The notes beneath the pieces were generated by a model. It had not been told where the DNA came from. It did no database searches and saw only the letters and a program-made list of their open reading frames with translations. The position numbers and the translations under genes were made by a program. 64,000 nucleotides of DNA, taken from Clostridia bacterium. Lineage in GTDB: Bacteria; Bacillota; Clostridia; Oscillospirales; Acutalibacteraceae. The stretch spans positions 59,269 to 123,268 of the forward strand of contig JAFURT010000015.1 of the NCBI GenBank assembly GCA_017471765.1, written 5' to 3'. Positions within the stretch are counted from its first letter, which is position 1. Each line of letters opens with the position of its first letter. This document shows, one piece after another, positions 50,328 through 59,001 of this stretch.

Positions 50328-53300
50328 TTATTTAATAACGGCTACATTGTCTACACCAAGCACACGGCGCAGTTCCTGTAATAGGATAGATTGGGGATCT
50401 ACCCACCAATCCTGGGGCGTGCGTACCAGCTTGCCGGTATCGGCAAAGCGAATATATACCGGCAGGCCACCCTCAAACACCCGGAGTAGCCGCTGGGTGT
50501 GCCGGTACACCTCGCCACTGGCAGTAGGCAGGCGCAGATACAGGCCGGGGTGGGACGAAGGGGCTTTCTGTTCCGGGGGAGGGGCTGCGGCTGTATCGGT
50601 GGCCGGGAGGGCGGGGACTTGCTCCGGCACCGGCTCTACCCGTTCTCCCAGCAGTTTGGGGTCTTTCTCCTCCTGTACATCCAGTCGCCCGGTGACCAGC
50701 ACCACCTGCCCCGGTTGGAGCAGACTTTCGTACTGGGCTAACAGTTTGGGGAAGGCCACCAGCTCGATAGCCCCATACAGGTCTTCCAGTTGGATATAGG
50801 CCATGCGGGCGCCGGATTTGGTATTCTGTACCCGGACGGAGCCCACCATACCCAGGGCCCGGATAGCGGTACCGTCCCGGTAGGTGTCGCTCCCTTCCTC
50901 TACAGCGGCCAGCACCCGGTCCAGACGGTGAGCTTTCAGGGGCTTATAGTGGTCTTTGTAGGGGGTCAGGGGATGACCGGTCAGGTACATGCCGGTGGCA
51001 TCCTTTTCCATCTGCAGGAGCTGGGCAAAGGGGAGCTCCGGCAGGTCGGGCGGGGTGATGGGGGCTTCGCCGGCGGCCTCCGCCGCATCGAAAAAGCCCA
51101 CCTGCCCATCCATGGCGTAGCGGTTTTGATTGTCCAGCTGATCCATCACCAGGGGGGCAATCTGTAGCATCTGCCGCCGGTTAAGCCCAAGCCCATCCAG
51201 TGCGCCGCAGCGGATAAGGCTGTCCAGCCCCAGACGGTTAAATTCCCGCTGGCCGGCAAGCCGTTTGCAAAAGCTGTAAAAGCCGGTGTAGGGGCCGTTT
51301 TGCTCCCGTTCCCGGACCAGAGCATCGATAAAGCCCCGGCCGATATTCTTCACCGCCAGCAAGCCGAAACGGATATGGTCGCCCCGGCTGCGGAAATCAG
51401 CTCCGCTTTCATTTACCGAGGGGGGGAGTACCCGAATACCCATCCGTTCACATTCCCGGATATAGGTGACCACCTTACTGCTGCCAAATACGCTGGTCAG
51501 CAGGGCAGCCATGTATTCCTGTGGATACAGACACTTGAGATAAGCGGTCTGATAGGCCACCAGCGCATAGGCGGCGGCGTGGGATTTGTTAAAGGCATAG
51601 GAGGCGAAGGAGGACATCTCGTCGAAGATGGCGTTGGCGGTGGCCTCCGGGACACCCCGACGCACACAGCCCTCCACCACTGTGTTGCCGGCCTCATCGG
51701 TGAGGCCGTGAATGAAGATGGCTCGCTCCTGCTCCATGACATCGTGCTTTTTCTTCGCCATTGCCCGGCGCACCACATCGGCTCGGCCGAAGGAATAGCC
51801 GGCCAGCGCCTGGAACACCTGCATCACCTGCTCCTGATACACGATGCACCCATAGGTGACACGCAGAATTGGTTCCAGCAGGGGGTGGGCATACCGGACA
51901 CGCTCCGGATGGCGGCTGTTCTGAATATACCGGGGGATGGAGTCCATGGGGCCGGGGCGATAGAGGGAGATGACGGCGATGAGGTCTTCAAACCGGGTGG
52001 GACGCAACTGCATCAGCACCCGCTTGAGGCCGCCGGATTCCATCTGGAATACGCCGTCGGATTGGCCGGCAGACAGCATTTGGTACACCCGGGGCTCATC
52101 CAGTGACAGAGTGGCCACGGAAAAGTCCGGTTCACTCTTTCTCACCATGCGCTCTGCATCAGCGATGACCGTCAGGTTGCGCAGGCCGAGGAAATCCATT
52201 TTGAGGATTCCCAGCTCCTCCAGGTTTTGCATAGGATATTGGGTGGCTACCGCATCGTGGTTCATGCACAGCGGCACATAGTCGCTGACCAGCCGGGGGG
52301 CGATGACCACACCGGCGGCATGGGTGGAGGCGTTGCGCGGCATACCTTCTACACGCATCGCCATGTCCAGGAGATTTTTCACCTGGGGGTCGCTGTCACG
52401 CAGGTCACGCAGCTTGTCGTTTTCCCGCAGGGCGGTTTCCAGCGTCATGTTCAGGGCTTGGGGCACCAGCTTGGCTACCCGGTCGCCAACAGCGTAGGGG
52501 AGCCCCATCGCCCGGGCGGTATCCCGGACGGCGGCTCTGGCGGCCATGGTGCCGAAGGTGATGATCTGCGCCACATGGTCGGCACCGTATTTTTCAATCA
52601 CATAGTCGATGACCTGCTGGCGCTTCTCGGTGCAGAAGTCTACGTCAAAGTCCGGCATGCTGACCCGTTCCGGGTTGAGGAAGCGCTCGAAAAGCAGGTC
52701 ATATTGCAGGGGGTCGATCATGGTGATGCCCATGCAGTAGGCGCACAGACTGCCGGCGCCGGAGCCACGCCCCGGGCCTACCGGCACACCGTGGTTCTTG
52801 GCGTAATTGACATAGTCGGCGACGATGAGGTAATAGTCCGCATACCCCATCCGGCGGATGACCGACAGCTCGTATTCCAGCCGCTGTACCACGGCTTCGT
52901 CCGGGGTGTCACCGTACAGTCGGTGCATCCCCTCCCGGCACAACTGCTCCAGATAGGCATTGCTGTCCCCACCGGGAGCATCGAAGGCGGGCAGCTTGAT
53001 CTGCCCGAAGGTCAGTTCCACCTGACACCGGGCCGCAATGGCGGCGGTGTTGGCTATCGCCTCCGGGTGGGCGGCGAACAGGGCGGCCATTTCCTCCCCG
53101 GATTTAAGATAGAACTCCTCGGTTTCAAAGGCCAGGGGACTTGGCTCCTGCAGGGTGGTGGCGGTCTGGATACAGCACAGCACCCGTTGCATTTGGGCAT
53201 CCTCCCGGGTGATGTAGTGGACATCGTTGGTGCATACGAGGGGGACGCCGGTGTCGGCGTGCAGGCGTAACAGGGTGGCGTTGACCTCTTTTTGCTCCGC

Positions 53301-53840
53301 CAGGTTATGATCCTGTAATTCCAGATAGAAATACCCCTCCCCGAACACACCGGCATACCACCGGGTCAGCTCCAGGGCGGTGGCGTAGTCTGCCCTGGCG
53401 ATGGCGTGGGGAATCTCCCCGGCCAGGCAGGCGGACAGGGCGATGAGCCCCTCATGGTGCTGTTCCAGCAGGGCGTGATCCACCCGGGGACGGTTATAAA
53501 AACCGTCTACCCAGGCGGTGGACACCAGCTTCAGCAGGTTTTGGTAGCCGGTTTCGTTTTCACACAGCAGTACCAAATGATGGTAGGTGGAATCCGGGCC
53601 GTGCACCTTGTCAGACAGCGTGCGGGCCGCCACGTACACCTCACAGCCGATAATCGGCCGGATGCCCTGCTTTTTGGCCTCTTTATAAAAATCGATCACG
53701 CCGTACATGGCACCATGGTCGGTGATAGCCAGGGCGGTTTGCCCCAGCGCTTTAGCTTTCGCAATCAGTGCCGGGATACGGCAGGCGCCGTCCAGCAGGC
53801 TGTATTCGGTATGAACATGCAGATGAACGAAGTTATCCAC
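50328..53840 (-). CDS. dnaE: DNA polymerase III alpha subunit
   Basis: 1170 residues from GTG 53840, 8 nt after AAGGAGG (the GTG at 53849 is part of that site). N-terminal PHP domain (FVHLHVHTEYSLLDG, ITDHGAMYGVI), polymerase core with catalytic MPDFDVDF near 397 and GRGSGAGSL near 360, helix-hairpin-helix region, and C-terminal OB fold (SGARMAYIQLEDLYGAIELV). This is the DnaE type; Firmicutes also have PolC for leading-strand synthesis. Located 20 bp after whiA, at the 3' end of the hprK-glk-murB-whiA cluster. Confidence 0.96.
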   Translation of the reverse strand: MDNFVHLHVHTEYSLLDGACRIPALIAKAKALGQTALAITDHGAMYGVIDFYKEAKKQGIRPIIGCEVYVAARTLSDKVHGPDSTYHHLVLLCENETGYQNLLKLVSTAWVDGFYNRPRVDHALLEQHHEGLIALSACLAGEIPHAIARADYATALELTRWYAGVFGEGYFYLELQDHNLAEQKEVNATLLRLHADTGVPLVCTNDVHYITREDAQMQRVLCCIQTATTLQEPSPLAFETEEFYLKSGEEMAALFAAHPEAIANTAAIAARCQVELTFGQIKLPAFDAPGGDSNAYLEQLCREGMHRLYGDTPDEAVVQRLEYELSVIRRMGYADYYLIVADYVNYAKNHGVPVGPGRGSGAGSLCAYCMGITMIDPLQYDLLFERFLNPERVSMPDFDVDFCTEKRQQVIDYVIEKYGADHVAQIITFGTMAARAAVRDTARAMGLPYAVGDRVAKLVPQALNMTLETALRENDKLRDLRDSDPQVKNLLDMAMRVEGMPRNASTHAAGVVIAPRLVSDYVPLCMNHDAVATQYPMQNLEELGILKMDFLGLRNLTVIADAERMVRKSEPDFSVATLSLDEPRVYQMLSAGQSDGVFQMESGGLKRVLMQLRPTRFEDLIAVISLYRPGPMDSIPRYIQNSRHPERVRYAHPLLEPILRVTYGCIVYQEQVMQVFQALAGYSFGRADVVRRAMAKKKHDVMEQERAIFIHGLTDEAGNTVVEGCVRRGVPEATANAIFDEMSSFASYAFNKSHAAAYALVAYQTAYLKCLYPQEYMAALLTSVFGSSKVVTYIRECERMGIRVLPPSVNESGADFRSRGDHIRFGLLAVKNIGRGFIDALVREREQNGPYTGFYSFCKRLAGQREFNRLGLDSLIRCGALDGLGLNRRQMLQIAPLVMDQLDNQNRYAMDGQVGFFDAAEAAGEAPITPPDLPELPFAQLLQMEKDATGMYLTGHPLTPYKDHYKPLKAHRLDRVLAAVEEGSDTYRDGTAIRALGMVGSVRVQNTKSGARMAYIQLEDLYGAIELVAFPKLLAQYESLLQPGQVVLVTGRLDVQEEKDPKLLGERVEPVPEQVPALPATDTAAAPPPEQKAPSSHPGLYLRLPTASGEVYRHTQRLLRVFEGGLPVYIRFADTGKLVRTPQDWWVDPQSILLQELRRVLGVDNVAVIK

Positions 53841-53860
53841 AGACGGCACCTCCTTTTCGT

Positions 53861-54760
53861 TTACAGTTTCTCTGCAAAGGCTAAAATCCGTTGTAGACGG
53901 TGGTTTACACCGCTACGGCTGATGGGGGGCTCCAGTGCCGCACCCAGGTCACGCAGGGACATGTCCGGGTTGTCCAGCCGAAGCTGGGCCAGGGCTTGCA
54001 GCTCCGGCGGCAGGGCGGACAGCCCCACGGTTTCTTCGATTTTGCGCACCGCCTCTACCTGCAGGGCGGTGGCCTGCACCGTCTTATCGATGTTGGCGCT
54101 TTCACAGTTGATGCGGCGGTTGGTATCGTTGCGGATGCTCTTGACCATCTTGACCCCCATCATCTCCAGCGCCGCCTTCTGTGCGCCGAGATAGGTGAGG
54201 CAGTCCTCGATGCGTTCGCTTTCTTTGATATACACAATATAAGAGCCGCTACGCGTCACCGTCTTGGCAGGAAAATCCACCTCCCGGAGTAGGGCCAGCA
54301 GATCACGGCTCAGGTTGTAGTGGGGGACACTGAATTCCAGGTGATAGTCATGCTCCGGATCGGTGACCGCCCCACAGGCGAGAAAAGCCCCCCGGAGCAG
54401 AGCCCGGGCGCATCCATCGCAGTCCAGGTTGGCCCGGTTGAGCCGCAGGGATATTTCACTGCCGCTGTGGCCGAAGCGCTCCAGCACCTTTTGACGGTGG
54501 GCGGCATCGGGAATACGGCTCTGCTGCAGGGTGACCCGACGGCGCAGGGTGTCCCGCTGAGGGGCCGGGATTCCACACAGGCGAGGAAGCAGGTGGTCAT
54601 ACACATCCGCTACCGCCTCCTGCTCGGTCTGCAAGGAAATTTCCTCCCGGTCAAAGGCGTGGCCAAACTCCAGCATACCATATAGTTGAGCCGCCCGACA
54701 GCACACTTTATCCGGCAGTGCGGCGGCAATCTCTTTTTTTGTTTCTGAGGAAAAGGACAC
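53861..54760 (-). CDS. whiA: WhiA-type DNA-binding protein
   Basis: 299 residues, GTG start at 54760 with AAAGGAGG 8 nt upstream. N-terminal domain of LAGLIDADG homing-endonuclease ancestry (RGAFLACGAVTDPEHDYHLEF) and C-terminal helix-turn-helix (NPDMSLRDLGAALEPPISRSGVNHRLQRI). WhiA controls sporulation in actinomycetes and influences cell division and other traits in Firmicutes. Here it directly follows murB; the rapZ and yvcK genes that usually precede whiA in Firmicutes are not present. Confidence 0.95.
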   Translation of the reverse strand: MSFSSETKKEIAAALPDKVCCRAAQLYGMLEFGHAFDREEISLQTEQEAVADVYDHLLPRLCGIPAPQRDTLRRRVTLQQSRIPDAAHRQKVLERFGHSGSEISLRLNRANLDCDGCARALLRGAFLACGAVTDPEHDYHLEFSVPHYNLSRDLLALLREVDFPAKTVTRSGSYIVYIKESERIEDCLTYLGAQKAALEMMGVKMVKSIRNDTNRRINCESANIDKTVQATALQVEAVRKIEETVGLSALPPELQALAQLRLDNPDMSLRDLGAALEPPISRSGVNHRLQRILAFAEKL

Positions 54761-54795
54761 CTCCGGTGCCTCCTTTCGTTTTCTGATCCTGGTGT

Positions 54796-55716
54796 TTAAA
54801 ATTCACCGACAAAGCGTACTTCCGGCTCCAGCCGGACAGCGTTTTTTGCCCAGATTGCATCCTGTACATCCCGGCACAGCGCCAGGATGTCGGCGGCGGT
54901 GGCGCCCCCTCGGTTGATGACAAAGCCGGCATGCTTTTCGCTGACCTGGGCTCCCCCTACCGTGTATCCTTTCAGCCCGGCTTGCTCAATGAGTGCCCCG
55001 GCAAAATAACCGGTGGGCCGCTTGAAGAAACTACCGGCGCTGGGATATTCCAACGGCTGTTTATCCTGCCGTCTGGTCATCAATTCCTTCATCCGGGCGG
55101 CAATGGTCTCCCTGTCACCCGGTTGCAGCTGTATTGTGACTCCGGTGACAATCAGGCTTTTGTCCATCAGGGCGGTGTGGCGGTAGGTCATGGCCAGTTC
55201 GGCGGCCGGCAGGATACAGGGCTCCCCCTCCGCAGTACGGCAGTGGGCAAACAGCACCACATCCCCCATACAGCCGTCATAGGCACCGGCATTCATGTAC
55301 ACAGCCCCTCCCACGGTGCCGGGGATGCCGTAGGCAAACTCCAGCCCAGTGAGGCAGTTATCCCGGGCAAACAGGCACAGCCGTTGCAGGGACATGCCGG
55401 CCGGCGCATATACCCAGCCGGCTCCCAGTTCTTCCTGACAGACGGGGGTGGCACCATGTCCGTCCAGGCGCAATACAGCCCCCCGGAAGCCCTTGTCGCC
55501 TACCAGCAGGTTGGAGCCGTTGCCGATAAACAGCCAGGGGATATTCTCCCGGGCACAGCAGGCCAGCACCTGTCCGGCAGCGGCATCGTCCGGCAGGTCA
55601 ATGAGAAGGTCGGCCGGACCGCCGACCTTGAAGGTGGTGGCGGCGGAAAGGGGGGCATTTTCAGTCACTTTGCACCCGATGCGGGTGGCCAGTTCGGCAA
55701 GTGGTGTCAGGTTCAT
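54796..55716 (-). CDS. murB: UDP-N-acetylenolpyruvoylglucosamine reductase
   Basis: 306 residues from ATG 55716 (MNLTPLAELATRIG). FAD-binding region ATTFKVGGPADLLIDLP and GNGSNLLVGDKGFRGAVL, then GLEFAYGIPGTVGGAVYMNAGAY. The catalytic Ser lies in YPSAGSFFKRP and the general-acid Glu in LEPEVRFVGEF near the end. Makes UDP-MurNAc with NADPH for peptidoglycan. 19 bp after glucokinase; a longer in-frame start region upstream overlaps that gene and lacks a ribosome binding site. Confidence 0.96.
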   Translation of the reverse strand: MNLTPLAELATRIGCKVTENAPLSAATTFKVGGPADLLIDLPDDAAAGQVLACCARENIPWLFIGNGSNLLVGDKGFRGAVLRLDGHGATPVCQEELGAGWVYAPAGMSLQRLCLFARDNCLTGLEFAYGIPGTVGGAVYMNAGAYDGCMGDVVLFAHCRTAEGEPCILPAAELAMTYRHTALMDKSLIVTGVTIQLQPGDRETIAARMKELMTRRQDKQPLEYPSAGSFFKRPTGYFAGALIEQAGLKGYTVGGAQVSEKHAGFVINRGGATAADILALCRDVQDAIWAKNAVRLEPEVRFVGEF

Positions 55717-55735
55717 ACTCTCTGTCCCTTCGGTG

Positions 55736-56680
55736 TTATTGACCCAGGAAAGCGGCACCGATAATGCCGGCGTCGTTGCCCAGCTGTGCCGTTTTAATTT
55801 CGGTACGGCGAGCACCGTTACGGTTAAAATCTTCGATATCGGCCAGGCGACGCAGAGGGGCCAGCAGGGTCTCGCCCTCATGGCAGATGCCGCCGCCGAT
55901 GCAGATGACCTCCGGCTGGAAGATGTTAATCATGTTGATAAGACCGCAAGCTACATAGCGGATATAGGTGTCCACAACAGCGGTGGCTGCCGGGTCTCCC
56001 TGGCGCATGCCGTCAAAGGCGGTGAGGCCGTTGACGGCTGTACCGTTATCTGACAGAGCCCACATGAGGCTGTCGGGGTGGGCATCCATAGCCTGCTTTG
56101 TCTGGCGGATGAGCGCCGTAGCGGAGGCATAGGTCTCCCAGCAACCCCGGCGGCCGCAGTTGCAGGGCTCGCCGTCGGCCACAATAACGGTGTGGCCCAG
56201 CTCCGCACCGGCGAAGTTGAAGCCGGCTACAATCTTACCCTCTACAACGACACCGCCGCCAACACCGGTACCCAGGGTGATGCACACACAGTTGCGCTTG
56301 CCCTTGGCGGCACCGGCCAGCAGTTCGCCGTAAGCGGCGGCATTGGCATCGTTCTCCAGATGCACCTCTTTGCCCAGCAGGGCTTCCAGTTTTTCGGTCA
56401 CGGGGACGAAGTGGAAGCCAATGTTGTTGGCTCGCTCCACCATGCCGGTGTCGGCGTTACAGATGCCGGGGCTTCCGATACCGATGCCGGCGATATCCTC
56501 CATGGTCAGCCCGGCATTTTCTACGGCCTGTCGGGCCGTCCGGGCGATGTCGCTGAGAATATCATCCACCGGACGGGGGGCGGCGGTTTTGCACTTGGCG
56601 GTGGCGACGATGGTATAGTCCTCGTCCACTACACCGGCGACAATGTTGGTGCCGCCTAAATCAATACCGATACGGTACAT
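55736..56680 (-). CDS. glcK: ROK-family glucokinase
   Basis: 314 residues from ATG 56680, after AGGAG. ROK signature: phosphate loop IGIDLGGTNIVAGV, sugar-binding ENDANAAAYGE, GTGVGGGVVVEGK, GAELGHTV and the zinc motif CNCGRRGCWE. Phosphorylates glucose with ATP in the cytosol. Length and motifs fit Gram-positive glucokinase, but other ROK hexokinases cannot be excluded. Lies 18 bp after hprK, in a cell-wall/carbon-control cluster. Confidence 0.9.
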   Translation of the reverse strand: MYRIGIDLGGTNIVAGVVDEDYTIVATAKCKTAAPRPVDDILSDIARTARQAVENAGLTMEDIAGIGIGSPGICNADTGMVERANNIGFHFVPVTEKLEALLGKEVHLENDANAAAYGELLAGAAKGKRNCVCITLGTGVGGGVVVEGKIVAGFNFAGAELGHTVIVADGEPCNCGRRGCWETYASATALIRQTKQAMDAHPDSLMWALSDNGTAVNGLTAFDGMRQGDPAATAVVDTYIRYVACGLINMINIFQPEVICIGGGICHEGETLLAPLRRLADIEDFNRNGARRTEIKTAQLGNDAGIIGAAFLGQ

Positions 56681-56698
56681 ATTACACACTCCTATTGT

Positions 56699-57670
56699 TT
56701 AGAATTTTTCCCATTCGGAGCTGGCTCCCTTAGGCAGGCCGGTCTCCTCTACCATGCCCAGCTTGTGCATCAGCTCCTGGGCGGCGTTGTAGCCCATCTT
56801 CTTCTGCCGGTTGGAGATGGCGGCTACTTCAATGATGATGGCCAGATTTCGGCCGGGTTTCACCGGTATGGTCATGGTGGGGACAGAAATCCCCAGAATA
56901 TCCATGGTCTCGTTGTCCAGCCCCATGCGGTCATATACCTTTTCGTTGTTCCACGGCTCCATCTGGATGGCCATGTCGATTTTTTCGGTGTTTTTCACCG
57001 AGCCGATACCGAAGATGCGGCGTACATTAACAATGCCGATGCCCCGCAGCTCGATGAAATGGCGGATATTAGCCGGAGCGGAGCCTACCAGCGTCTTGGC
57101 AGAAACCCGGCGAATCTCCACCGCATCGTCGGCGATGAGCCGGTGGCCACGCTTGAGCAGCTCGATGGCGGTCTCGCTCTTACCGATGCCGCTGTCGCCC
57201 AGCAGCAGGACACCTTCGCCGTACACCTCAACCAGCACGCCGTGCCGGGTGATGCGGGGGGCTAACTGCACATTCAGAAAGGCGATAAGGGCCGCCATCA
57301 GCCCAGAGGTGGAGTCTTTACTCAACAAAAGTGGCACTCCGTATTTTTCACAGGCCTCCTGTAGTTCGGGGAAGATAGGCAGACTGCGGGTGACGATGAT
57401 GGCCGGCGGGTTGGTGGACACCAACTCGTCCAAGTGAGAGGTGCGCAGGTCATGGGGCAGGTTTTCCAAAAATCCGTGCTCATTTTTGCCAATCACCTGA
57501 ATGCGGTCATTATCGAAATAGTCAAAATAGCCGCTGAGGGCCAGGCCGGGACGGTTTACATCGCAGGAGCTTACCATCCGTTCCTCCGGGGGACAGGGCA
57601 TATAAATGCTTTCCAGGCCGGTTTCTTCAATAATGGCAGACAGCGGTACAGTATATGCTTGTTTGGGCAT
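56699..57670 (-). CDS. hprK: HPr kinase/phosphorylase
   Basis: 323 residues from ATG 57670 (8 nt after AGGAGG). N-terminal domain followed by the kinase domain with Walker A LLGDSGIGKSETA near 155-165 and the HprK signature IELRGIGIVNVRRIFG; VPVKPGRN appears as IPVKPGRN. Phosphorylates HPr on Ser46 when glycolytic intermediates are high and removes it when they fall, controlling catabolite repression through CcpA-like LacI proteins. First gene of the cluster running to dnaE. Confidence 0.96.
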   Translation of the reverse strand: MPKQAYTVPLSAIIEETGLESIYMPCPPEERMVSSCDVNRPGLALSGYFDYFDNDRIQVIGKNEHGFLENLPHDLRTSHLDELVSTNPPAIIVTRSLPIFPELQEACEKYGVPLLLSKDSTSGLMAALIAFLNVQLAPRITRHGVLVEVYGEGVLLLGDSGIGKSETAIELLKRGHRLIADDAVEIRRVSAKTLVGSAPANIRHFIELRGIGIVNVRRIFGIGSVKNTEKIDMAIQMEPWNNEKVYDRMGLDNETMDILGISVPTMTIPVKPGRNLAIIIEVAAISNRQKKMGYNAAQELMHKLGMVEETGLPKGASSEWEKF

Positions 57671-57785
57671 GGTCAATACCTCCTGATGGGAAGAATTTAT
57701 AGATACTCTTATGATACCACATTTTTAGTTAAAAGGGAAGAGGGATGATGAGAAATTTCTGCCTTTTTTCAAAGCAAGGGAAGGC

Positions 57786-57819
57786 AATAAAAAACCGGAA
57801 TGCTTGGGAAGCATTCCGG
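57786..57819 (-). terminator. Rho-independent terminator after the CDF transporter
   Basis: Stem CCGGAATGCTT/AAGCATTCCGG followed on the minus strand by T6. Confidence 0.9.
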
Positions 57820-57825
57820 CAGGAG

Positions 57826-58995
57826 TCAGCCTGTATAGCTACTTTCAATTTTTATCACCGCATACAGCCGCTGGTCGGCGGCATGGACGGCCTGGCGGAT
57901 GCGCTCCGCCAGTTCTTCCCGAGCTTGATAGCCGTGGGGCACCACTACGTCGAACAGCAGGTTGGTGTGGCTATCGCCGGCTACCACCCGGAAATCGTGG
58001 ATGGTCAGCGCCCGGTCGATTTCTGCCACCAGCCCGGCGGCCAGTTCGCGCAGACGGAGGGTTTCCGGGTCGTCGGTGTCCACAGGGTCCATGTGGATAC
58101 AGCTGATGAGGTGGTATTTTTCCAACAGCAGGTTTTCGATATTGTCAATGATGTCGTGGCTCTTGGTCACCGGCTGGTCAGCCGGCACCTCGGCGTGGAG
58201 AGACACGATGGTGCGCCCGGGACCGTAGTCGTGGACGATCATGTCGTGGATGCCTACCACACCCTCGTACCCCAGCACGGTGCGCTGGATCTCCGCCACC
58301 AGCTCCGGGTCGGGGGCCTGCCCCAGCAGAGGGGATACCGTCTCCCGGATGACGGAAAAACCGGACCACATGACAAACAGCGCCACGGCGATGCCCACAT
58401 ACCCGTCGATCATCCAGTTGGTGAAATAGGCCACCAGCGTGGATACCAGCACCACGCCGGTGCAGATAACATCGTTGCGGCTGTCCAGCGAGGCGGCCAG
58501 CAGGGCGTCTGACCGGATGAGCCGCCCGATGCGGCGGTAGAACAGCGCCATCCACAGCTTGACCCCAATGGCGGCTGTCAGGATGGTCACCGTCAGCCAG
58601 TTGAAGGTAGCCGGCGTGGGGTGCAGGACTTTGTCAAAGGCAGAGGCGGCCAGCTCAAAGCCGGCTACGATAATCAGCACCGCCACGCCCATGGCGGACA
58701 GGTACTCCATACGGCCGTGGCCGAAGGGGTGATCCCGGTCGGGAGGCGCCCCTGCCAGTTTAAAGCCCACCAGCGTCACGATACCGGAGCCGGCATCCGA
58801 CAGGTTGTTGAAGCCGTCGGCGATGATGGCCAGACTGCCGGAGAGAAGGCCTGCCAGCAGCTTCACAAGGAACAGCAGAATGTTACACCCCAGCCCGGTG
58901 CCGCCGGCCAGCCGGCCGTAGGAAAAGCGCACCTTGGCATCGTGGGTGTCGTCGCTGTTACGGACAAAGCGATGGATGAGAATATTTGTCAGCAC
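57826..58995 (-). CDS. Cation diffusion facilitator family transporter
   Basis: 389 residues; GTG start at 58995, 12 nt after AGGAGG inside the end of the upstream gene. Six membrane spans with the CDF patterns SLAIIADGFNNLSDAGSGIV, DHPFGHGRMEY and SLDSRNDVICTGVV. The TM2 metal motif is N-x-x-x-D rather than the H/D-x-x-x-D of zinc carriers, so the metal is uncertain (manganese or iron also possible). A cytosolic ferredoxin-like domain follows (EGVVGIHDMIVHDYGPGR), then an extra C-terminal part of about 90 residues. Exports divalent metal by proton antiport. Confidence 0.92.
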   Translation of the reverse strand: MLTNILIHRFVRNSDDTHDAKVRFSYGRLAGGTGLGCNILLFLVKLLAGLLSGSLAIIADGFNNLSDAGSGIVTLVGFKLAGAPPDRDHPFGHGRMEYLSAMGVAVLIIVAGFELAASAFDKVLHPTPATFNWLTVTILTAAIGVKLWMALFYRRIGRLIRSDALLAASLDSRNDVICTGVVLVSTLVAYFTNWMIDGYVGIAVALFVMWSGFSVIRETVSPLLGQAPDPELVAEIQRTVLGYEGVVGIHDMIVHDYGPGRTIVSLHAEVPADQPVTKSHDIIDNIENLLLEKYHLISCIHMDPVDTDDPETLRLRELAAGLVAEIDRALTIHDFRVVAGDSHTNLLFDVVVPHGYQAREELAERIRQAVHAADQRLYAVIKIESSYTG

Positions 58996-59001
58996 AGGGC
59001 A

